Origin: Glandiceps talaboti
Taxonomy: Eukaryota > Hemichordata > Enteropneusta > Spengelidae
DNA: 64,000 nucleotides
NCBI RefSeq assembly: GCF_964340395.1
Contig: NC_135569.1
Location: 2,692,400-2,756,399 of the forward strand
Direction: 5' to 3'
The position numbers and the translations under genes are program-made. The notes below the pieces were generated by a model. It was given only the letters and a program-made list of their open reading frames with translations, searched no databases and had not been told where the DNA came from. Shown in pieces: positions 46,701 through 64,000 of this stretch (its first letter is position 1; every line of letters begins with the position of its first letter).

Positions 46701-48243
46701 GTTATGAACTCTAGCAACACACTCTACATACTCTGTGACTGGAATAAGAAATGTCTCTATTACAGAGATCCCAGATTTAGACAGCCAGTTGAACAGTACA
46801 GTCAAACATTCTGACAGATCATGATTCACTTTACTCGCTAATCTAGGTCCATTCAAATCATCAAATATCAGGGGGTGCAACTCCTCAATATGTGAGGCGA
46901 TCCGTGCCAATGATTTTACCTCAGTGAAATCTCTCATTTGTTGTAAAATTTCCTTCTGCTCCGAGGATAGGAGTGGTTTCTTGTTACTTTCTGATACACA
47001 GTCTTGGAATGGTTTAGCACATTGTAATATATGTAACACAGCTTGACTAAGAGGAAGGTATTCTATGTTTGTATTGACAGTCTCAGCTGTGTATATACCA
47101 GGATGACAACTTCTGGCTGATTCCATTCTATGCTTCTCTTCTTTTACTTCAAACAGATTTGTAGTTGATCTGTCAAAAATGAAATAAAAAAAATACACGT
47201 ATTATGTAGAGTGTTTTAGTCTTTCTGTGTACAGAATTGTAAGTAGGTAAAATCTACCAGTGTTCCTAAGTTGTTTACTGGGGGTACCCTAGGTATACTC
47301 CGCCACCAAATTATGGTATAAGGTATGGAATACTACAAATTTTACCAGAATCCCCCCCCCCCTCCCCTTGTTATTGGAATTTGATACAATTTGAAATATA
47401 ACCAGAATTCCCCCTGCATTCAATTATTAGGACAGCAGCTTTTTGTATGGTACTTTCAATCAAATGCAAACAAAATGTATAAATATTGTCATGTACGTCT
47501 TTGATTAGCACGATTTCTTCCATATATTTATATTGGTAACTGTAGAGTTACCCCATGATTTAGAGCAAGAGCACTGGCTTTTGCATACATGCATTCATGT
47601 AGGTAAACTTATGCAAGATATGCATTCATAATGGTTGTGAAATTAAAGGAAAATATGCTTTTTCATCATCGCCCAACTGTGTGGCTTTATTCACAGTCTC
47701 AACAGTAAGTACAAACATGGATGTGTCTCCTGCCTGATACATCCATGGTACAAACAACTTTACATTTAATAGCTGCAATAACTGTATAGCGTTCGTTTTC
47801 CAGTTAAACATGTAGCTAAAAAGCTACATGTTGATACTATCAAAAGGTAAAAAAAACAGTGCTAATACATCCATGGTGAAATCAACAACTCCAAACCACA
47901 ACAAACGTGTTACAATTATTGCAGCTAACTTGACACAAACACGTTGTCTGCTCTTAATGACTATCCATAATCGTGCAGAACCAACTATCCATTAAAAATG
48001 GACTATTCTTCTGGTAGTTGGTAGGAAGATCACGTCTACTGTAAAGACGAATGCAATGGGCCCCTGTTCTGACTTAACATCAAACTGGAATGAATTTCAA
48101 TAAAACCAAACTTGTTTGATAAATTTCATGATTCCAGCCAAGATGGCGCATATCGTGGTGATCAGGACAATAATAATAAAACTGCACTCGGTAAAGCACG
48201 TACCAATAATTTATACGAAGCCTTACCTAGGACAGGAAGCCAT
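43761..48243 (-). CDS. Tandem USP-like (probably catalytically dead) protein with Lys-rich repeat linker
   Basis: Exon 1 at 48243-48227 (17 nt, MASCP plus two bases) splices in phase to one large exon 47169-43761; 1141 aa. Residues about 30-310 look like a diverged ubiquitin-specific protease fold: LSQAVLHILQCAKPFQDCV aligns with the helix after the USP Cys box, KAPKMLIMVVK with the strand before the His box, and FDVYLFYEK with the usual C-terminal YxLFYE. Residues about 780-1115 repeat the pattern: FNNILLHIVRHSSILQQLL, a CxxC pair (CLQCGHSC), HAPRVLTMTV, a His-box-like CEHYGVYVKYQNDAWCYC (His1070) and PYILFFEK. In both copies Pro falls where the nucleophilic Cys should be (Pro45 and Pro785 by eye). 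The linker has six 13-residue repeats (545-621) and basic, nuclear-signal-like stretches (KKRK, PKKVKK, SPKKHKVK). A QWVC motif follows each half (about 353, 663). Probably a nuclear scaffold or ubiquitin-like binder; function unproven. Confidence 0.8.
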
Positions 48244-48611
48244 ACTTGAATTGCAATTTACGTAATTAAATTGTGATCATATATGATCAGTGAAACTTAA
48301 CTGTACTTCACACTAAAGTACGTGTAAGCGAAATACATGTACATGTTCACACCAATCAATCAACAGACGTGATGCTCACAGACGCTCAGGGACTTAGTAC
48401 CACCTAAGTTTCTGTACAGTTTATGTATAGTAGCTGAGCAAAACTATCAGTATTTTGTTGTTGCAGATGAAGATATTTTATAGATCCTAAAAGTTAGCAA
48501 TTATTGTAAATTTTAACGTAATTTTTAACAATAAATTTCAAAACTATTTATTATTATTTTCAGATAACACAGATCACTATATCATTTATTCACACCAACA
48601 TAAACGGTCTT
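48244..48611. promoter_or_regulatory. Putative bidirectional promoter
   Basis: 368 bases separate the start of the USP-like gene (minus strand) from a candidate start on the plus strand. CACCAATCAATCAAC, a CCAAT-like box, lies near 48350. The arrangement suggests divergent transcription, but no core promoter element is certain. Confidence 0.35.
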
Positions 48612-48780
48612 ATGACCCTTGTTGACCTTTCACCTTTCACCAACAACAATTCCAGTTTGTTATGTTTACGAAGTCTCCATATGCCACTGTCCTTGAAGAG
48701 ACCACCTTCTGAGCTGTCGCAACACAAGACCGATTTCGTCTACGACGAAAGTAAACATCGTTTTTATTTTACTGTTCAAG
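48612..48780 (+). CDS. Candidate first exon of a divergent gene (NATD1/GNAT-like?)
   Basis: 169 nt (56 codons plus one base) ending at a donor, TTCAAG|GTGATT. The last residues, DFVYDESKHRFYFTVQ, resemble the opening strand of small NATD1-type N-acetyltransferase-like proteins, whose start reads as His-Asp followed by a basic segment and an FxVxxxG strand. I could not find the following exons on the plus strand, so the gene may be partial, dead, or wrongly guessed. An internal Met at codon 24 is an alternative start. Confidence 0.3.
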
Positions 48781-50213
48781 GTGATTTTCTTTGAATTTTA
48801 CACAATGTGAGATTAAATTGGCCAAACATTGATATGCTATTTTCAGTTTTGCATGATAATTTGCAGCAGCGATTATTTGCATACATTCAAGACCGAGCGA
48901 CCTGGAGAACAATTTTCCGTAAATTTTGCGTTTATCCCAGAAATGTTTTCATAAACACATGATATCGTGTTTCTTTTAATATTTGTGTTTTTATATAGTG
49001 ATTTGACAACATAAAATAATTTGGGGGACCGCTTACTCACTATCGTTAGTTGCACTCACCGTACAAAGGAATTGATTGTGAAAATGTTCGTACAATAACT
49101 CCTGGCGTCCACAGTATTGATGGATGCGTGTGCGTGAGATTATTCGCCCGGGGATCCGTCTATGTCATTGATCGCTAGATGTTTCGGCTGATCTGCATAT
49201 CTGATTGGTGTCCCTGTAAATTGTCCGTTCATCGCATCCATATACTTCAGATCTCTCCCGATGCTCTGCGCTCGGTTGTAGAGTCTGAAACTTCGAAGTC
49301 ATCACAACCGCCTGAGTGTGTGTAGTGTGTGACGTGGGTATATTTGGGCATCTCTCTCCACTACTGTGCTGTCTTCTGTGTAGGCTTTCAAGTGTCCTGC
49401 CTGTGGCCCGCCGGGGGGAGCTGTACCTGCTAGTCCTGATTCCTGACGCATCCAGCACGGCACTGCCTGGCGCAGTCTGCCTTCCTTTTAATTTTTTTTC
49501 ATTCTTCAACTGCTAAAATGTAAAAGGCAGATTTCTTTCTCTCATAATTTCACAATACAAATTTCTGTCGATACTATCAGTAAACAGAATGGTAAATCTC
49601 AGAAAACAAATTCTATTTTTTATTGGGACGGAAGTCAAATTCGTCAATTATTCTAATGGGAAACAAACCAGATATGATGCCGGTACTGTATATTTATCAA
49701 TAACTAGTAGTAAACTTCATCCACAATTTGTTCGTATTTCCTATATTCCTATGAATTGAAAATCATTTATTAGTAATTTCGTCTACACTCACATTCTGCC
49801 ACACTATTCATAATATAAATAAATATGTTCACGTTTGGGAATGCATAACAATTGCGCTACTCACAGAGGATTCGAACACATGAAATATAATCTCGTCTTG
49901 ACTTCATGGAACGTCTAACGCACCATGTTATGTTTAATTCTATTAACTTCAGCGACAATATATAAATTACATACAAAGTCAAGACGATTGTTGACATATA
50001 TCATACCCTAATCATACCAGTACCACTGCCAGTATGGTATATTGATGGTGCAAATCAACTTACATGTACTTACAGGTCCTCTTCTGACTGTAGTAGGCCT
50101 TGCCTAATGTAGACATTACGGGTAATTTCTGTCTTATTTGTGTTCAATAATTGTACAAATTTATCCATATTTGGTTGGTAGTGGTAGAATTTGGGAATAC
50201 ATTTTTATCATAT
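48781..50213. other. Spacer with a GC-richer patch
   Basis: Between about 49080 and 49500 the sequence is clearly richer in G, C and CpG than its surroundings. It has an open frame on the minus strand (49509-49165) without recognisable homology or good splice sites. It could be a CpG-type regulatory patch or an old mobile element. The rest is AT-rich and empty. Confidence 0.45.
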
Positions 50214-50540
50214 TGAATTGTTATAATATCTGCAGTAGTCTCCCATGTGGTAACTTGTCAAATGCCTTCATAAAATCACAATAAATGACATCAATACAGC
50301 CACCCATTATCAAGGATTTCTGTCCATTTATCAAGTACTTGAATTAACTGTAGAACAGTAAAGCGGCCTTTTATAAAGCCAAATTGTTTGTCACTGAGTA
50401 GTCTGCTCTTTTTAAGGTAATCAACTAGGCAATTCCGTATCAAGGATTCCATAAGCTTACACACTATGCTGGTGAGACTGACTGGTCTGTAGTTACTTGC
50501 AATACTTGTATCAAGAGATCTGATTGGTTCAGATATCAAA
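50214..50540 (-). mobile_element. LINE reverse transcriptase fragment
   Basis: Minus-strand peptides SNYRPVSLTSIVCKLMESL and LLSDKQFGFIKGR, and then, after a +1/-1 shift, VIYCDFMKAFDKLPHGRLL, are the palm and fingers of a CR1/Jockey-type LINE RT. Only this part of the element survives and it is frameshifted near 50300. It may be the same broad family as the fragment at 18451, which covers a later part of the ORF. Confidence 0.85.
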
Positions 50541-53500
50541 CTAGCACGTCTAAAATGAGTGACGATGAACATTTGGCATGCGTCCAAGTTTTTATTTTGA
50601 TGTTTGTCGTCTGCTCCGAACGTTGAGTATGGCCCAGTTGCAGTGATAGTGAACTCTGTGGTTTTCTTAGCGAGACAGAATAGTTTTTGGGAAATTATGA
50701 AGGAAATTTTGAAAGCAGCCAAGTTATCGCATATTTGTACAAATATTTGCCTACTACTGTACTAAGCCTTGCCTTGTCTAAGGTTAAGGCATGTACGGTT
50801 CTGGACTTGGCAGCTGCAGAAACAGGTACGTACGTACACGTGTAATATCATAAACAGAAGCAAGTGTATGAGCTTTACATTGACCGACTTACAAATATAC
50901 ATATAGCAAACATACAAACACTACCACACAAACAAGTTTTTCTGTTAATTATTTATTATATTCACAAAAAAAGGTTTTCCGTAAAACTTACACTTCCAGA
51001 TGGCATTGGTAAAGTTTGGCCCACTTTGTACCAAAATAAATCTCCTGTATTTTGTAACAAATATCAAAATTATATACAATAGGCTCAAATTTGAATGGAT
51101 TGCATGTCGGTGTGAATATGAAATATGGATGTATCTAAAAAATAAACTCATAACATCTGTTTGGCTAGGTATGTCTTGTCAATCAAAATGAATGAATGAA
51201 TGAAAGAATGAACAAATGAATTAATGAAGGAACGAATGAACAAATGGCAGCTGAGTTGCAGCTGTCGTCATATTATTTACACGAGAGGGGTTTACTAGAT
51301 GATGTATGTCTCCTCACAAACGTATATTAACTGTTAGAATATATGTGGATATCTTGATTAATCATGGGGGGGGGGGGTATTCAATATCACTCTGTAACAT
51401 TTTGAGGGTGTCAGATATGCCGGATTCTATAGTGATCACTAAAAATGCCAATCTGCCTCTCCATTGATGATGAACTGAATCATTTGTAAACTGTTTTTTT
51501 TTTTTTTTGGGGGGGGGGAAGGAAAACTTTTTACTGACTTTTGCAGACAAACAATAACTTGTAAACTGTTTACTGTGTAATGCTGGCACAGATACAGTTG
51601 AAAGTTACATGGTTTATCAAAACTGGAAGAAATGATAATACCAAGTGATATACTAGTATCTTTGATAAACATAAAATCACAACCTCTTTGGCAAAGAAAC
51701 AATAAATTTCTGTATAAAAAAAGAAGAAAAAAAAGTACAAATAAATACAACCCTGGTGTCTTTATCTTGAACACCTGACAAGTAATGCAATTCTCGTATA
51801 CTGGTACCTGGTTACACTTATCATAATTCTTGTATACTTGTTAACTCTGATACGGAGTTAATATCAACTTTTCAAGTTACATTCTGTGTATTGTAATGTG
51901 TGTACTGGTATGTTGTACCCGGTTAGACAAAGATATTCTTGTATACTCTAAACTGGTGGCTGGTTATTACATATTCTGTATATTGTAGTCTGTATTTCAT
52001 AAACCAATTTTAACACGACAGTAGCTTGGTGTGTATTACACACAGTCAGCCTAATCCTGTATACATGTACTTAAAAAAGCTATGAGAAACACAGCTGGGT
52101 CACATATTTGTTGTTGCAGCTACTTTTACAACTGCAGTAAAAGCTGCAGCATTATTACAACTGTATCATCCTGTTCAGTACGAGAGGAGGGTCTAATTTC
52201 AAACATTTAGTAAATCAACACATTTTAATAGCCCCAGCTCAGTTTTGTAAAATTCCACTGTCTAAACATTTCCTGAATAGAGTACATCATGATTCAATAA
52301 TAACACAAGATACAGCAAACTTTGAGGTGAGAAAACTTTCCATTGTGGACCGCAAACGATTAGTTATAAAAAACCTAAATATCGTTGATGGGCAGATAAA
52401 ATAATGGTTTATTCATCTAACTACTTCAAATATCAACACACAATTATGCTTCTCCATGTTGTCTCATGAGGGCGCTGTTACACACATCAAAGTTGAGTGC
52501 TCCTTGGTGTGGCCAATACACACCCAATTTTCAAGTTATTATAACTTAACTCCATAGATTTCTTTGGAAGGAAACGAGAGGCATTATTGAATTTGAAGTG
52601 AAAAAACCTTACATAAAACATAGTACTATACAATAGCCTCAGTCTGTCAAGTTTCTCATCAATTCACAAATAAATCATAACATAATGTAAATACTGGTTA
52701 CTGATTGGTCCAATGGGAAATGTCCTCAACCAATGGGATGAAAGCTTAGAAAGCTCTTGTCCTATCATATAGAGGGTTTCTTATTGGCATCTTTGAAATA
52801 TTTCACTGACATCATGAAGTTGTATGAGCCAATCAGAGCAAGACTGGCATATTGGTCTAAGAAATGATATTTGGATATCTACACTGGGTAGAAGGTAAAG
52901 CTCATAAACAAACTAAGGGTTACCAGTGTAATGGAAAGTATGAATTTCAAACAAAATCATAGACAAATATTAATAAAAAAGTGTTCCCCTCCGCCACTTT
53001 TATAATAGAAATTTCCTACATTTTCTTAACCTTTCACTGTGGGTTATCCTGTTCTGTGAGAAATAGGGGAGGAAGGGTTGTTCTCGTGACTTGAATGTCA
53101 ACAACTAACAATCTCAAATGACATGATTTGTATACATACAAGAAATTACATTCATTTCATAAATAGTTTTACCTTTTCTGTCTTTGTATTAATAAATAAT
53201 TGTCTATTTTTGCACATCCTTCAGTACATTTTTCTCTTTATATTTTTATCAAGTTTTAATTTTTATCTGTATTTATCAGTAAGTTTTTTAATTTTACTCC
53301 ATAATAATCGATGAGTATATTATTAAATTACTGACTATAAAATACTGCAGGAGTAACACTCTCTTTGCAAGGAAAGTACTAATAAGCACCATTTGAAGAG
53401 ATCAGAATTTGTACAACTTTTTTTTCTTCTATTTTTTAAAGAGTTTTGACATCCATACCCGTACCTCCCCTGCCACCCTCCCATCTATTCATCTCCACCC

Positions 53501-53549
53501 CCTCCATCCATGTACAAAGTACAGTGGCCATTTATTATAAACCACAATA
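50541..53549. other. Spacer, no gene seen
   Basis: AT-rich spacer with short GAATGAAT repeats near 51190-51245, a G-run at 51366, T and G runs near 51496-51519, and an LSU-rRNA-like scrap at 52165. No exon with family homology was found on either strand. Confidence 0.5.
52165..52215 (+). pseudogene. LSU rRNA sarcin-ricin loop-like fragment
   Basis: ATCCTGTTCAGTACGAGAGG differs at one base from the universally conserved 28S rRNA sarcin-ricin region. About ten bases further on, TTCAAACATTTAGT parallels 28S TTCAGACATTTGGT. Upstream similarity (AGCTGGGT near 52094) is weaker. Too short and diverged for a functional rRNA; a relic of nuclear 28S or mitochondrial LSU rRNA, or of an rRNA-derived SINE. 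Confidence 0.65.
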
Positions 53550-53875
53550 GTTGATTTTCTGGTTCCAAGATGCATTGCGCGAGAGGACGTCGTTTATGTT
53601 GTTACATTTAGTCTTGATTTGTCTTTGTTATGTTTGAAATAACATTTTTATCAGGAAATGATGGAAAGACATTTTGTCCTCTTTGATTATGAGTGATTTT
53701 ATTAGAACAAAGACTAAACATAATCAATGACAGAGAGATATTTTACAGGTGAACACAGGGTATGGTCAGATGACAACCATCCCCCCAAGTAGCACGTGCA
53801 AACCCCTCAGCACGTACACAATACATGGTATTGTATGGAGAGACACGCAATGCATCCTGGAACTGGCAACAGGTC
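53550..53875. mobile_element. TA-flanked MITE, copy 1
   Basis: 326-bp element flanked by TA (53548-53549 and 53876-53877). Ends are inverted around the phrase GGTTCCAAGATGCATTGC at the left and GCAATGCATCCTGGAACTGG at the right. A second copy lies at 59260-59583. The TA flanks fit Tc1/mariner-type targets; no transposase is present. Confidence 0.85.
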
Positions 53876-54862
53876 TATGTTGTTATGGAAGGCACACTCA
53901 ACTTCTACTACATCTCAAACTTATTATTACTGAATTCTGATGTCATTTAGGTTACAAGCTACTGTACGTTTTGTGAAAGTCTTGCAGAGCAATGATACAG
54001 ATAAAGAAAACAATTCACATTCAAACTTTGAAACATATTCGCTGAAAATAACATATACCCAATTTACCATGAATTATTTCTGGTACCTGTGTATTTTATT
54101 TTAGTTTGTATGGGCAAGCTAAGAATTGCTGCTATTAGAACAAGTAGATTTTCAGATAATGTCAATCTTCCTACTCACAGACACACAAGGCCCATGTTCA
54201 ATGTCTGACAATCTTGTACCCAAATTCATTATCTAAGTAAAATGAATTCACTTGCGTATCTGAACATATAGATCTAACAGTTAGTTACTGTGACGCATAC
54301 AAAGATCCAGCAACCTCACTACAATTTCGGTACATTCAAGTGAGCGCCCTCTGGTGGTACACAGAAATATGGCAACTGAAGATAACTGTATAATAATTTA
54401 TAACTGAACTGTGATGCCATCACATAACTTAAACACAAAGTCACTAGAAACATAGCTATGAAATTACTGTAATTGGAAGAAAATGACAAAAATGGGATGT
54501 CTCAATTTTCTGCAGTTAAACTTGTAGCTGTTCTTGGTCGACTACATCTTGAAAATTTACGAATTCAACTGTTTCCATAACAACTGATGAAAAGTATGTC
54601 ACCCAGGTCCAGTGTTGGAAGGTTAGCTGTTAAACATTTGTCAGATAAGAGACCATTTTTCAGATCTCTTTGGTTGGTAATGCTATAAAATTGTGCAATC
54701 CATTGTTGCATCAAATGGTATCACACATCGTAGTATTCATAATTCCTTGCATTGTTGTATCAAAGTAGCAAATGTTCATATCTCTATGGTACTGTATTAT
54801 AATTCACAAATGACACCATGTAAATGTTGCTTTTGGAACTCCACTCCACTGGGTTTTTAAGT
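53876..54862. other. 3' flank of the PI3K gene
   Basis: Likely includes the long 3' UTR of the minus-strand PI3K gene. It contains a CTCF-like motif at 54343-54357 (listed separately). No other gene is visible. Confidence 0.45.
54343..54357 (-). promoter_or_regulatory. CTCF-like motif
   Basis: On the minus strand CCACCAGAGGGCGCT is within one base of the vertebrate CTCF core (CCACCAGGGGGCGCT). It lies 3' of the PI3K gene, in the spacer between transcription units, a usual place for an insulator. Sequence match only. Confidence 0.45.
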
Positions 54863-63835
<8,973 letters not shown>

Positions 63836-64000
63836 CTGTGGAGACAAAAAACAAATTTTCAGAAATTAGCTTTATGTGTTTGACATCATCATTGTGCTGT
63901 TCTCAATGGTAGATTGAAATATGTATGACTTATATCACAAAATTTGGAAGAATTTTTCCAGTTACTAGTAATCTCCATAAGAATGGTTCTACTTATTCTC

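Noticed and set aside
45095-46707. Plus-strand frames of 75-221 aa
   Set aside because: Shadows of the USP-like exon on the opposite strand.
49165-49509. Minus-strand frame of 114 aa in a GC-rich patch
   Set aside because: No recognisable domain and no convincing splice sites; kept only as a composition feature.
52165-52215. Functional rRNA gene
   Set aside because: Only about 50 bases resemble LSU rRNA and the flanks are diverged.

Overview
The window is intron-rich, AT-rich animal nuclear DNA. Every recognisable gene is split by GT-AG introns, and the set includes a ciliary dynein-arm docking protein and a class IA PI3-kinase. Microsatellites, minisatellites, short inverted-repeat transposons (MITEs), a tRNA-derived SINE and broken LINE copies fill the introns and spacers. 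A nuclear urease accessory gene (UreG) argues against a vertebrate and for a marine invertebrate such as a hemichordate, lancelet, echinoderm, mollusc or relative. The species cannot be fixed from sequence alone. All gene models below were assembled by hand from splice sites and reading phase; every coding model closes in phase.

Layout: (1) 634-7190 (+) UreG, seven exons, 272 aa. (2) 8820-16018 (-) an ODAD1/CCDC63-type coiled-coil protein, twelve coding exons, 572 aa, probably with a 5' UTR exon near 17151-17200. (3) 17.3-22.2 kb, a repeat-rich spacer with a LINE 3' fragment, a scrambled duplication of it, and (TA)n/(TG)n tracts. (4) 22325-40012 (+) a 249-aa acidic protein of unknown function made of repeated modules, with four phase-0 introns lying on module boundaries and holding large minisatellites and MITEs. 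(5) 43761-48243 (-) a 1141-aa protein in one huge exon plus a tiny first exon. It looks like two degenerate ubiquitin-specific-protease folds joined by a Lys-rich 13-residue repeat, with Pro where each catalytic Cys should be. (6) 48612-48780 (+) a candidate first exon of a divergent gene. (7) 48.8-54.8 kb, a spacer with a LINE RT fragment, an LSU-rRNA-like scrap and a MITE. (8) 54863-63835 (-) the C-terminal 639 aa of a p110 PI3-kinase close to the beta/delta type; its 5' part lies beyond the window.

The genes look like unrelated neighbours, not a pathway: nickel enzyme maturation, cilia, a ubiquitin-like fold and lipid signalling. The most original items are the modular acidic protein, the tandem pseudo-USP protein, and the variety of non-autonomous DNA transposons: a long-TIR element with 8-bp target duplication, hAT-like, PIF/Harbinger-like, piggyBac-like, a TA-flanked pair and two near-perfect palindromes.
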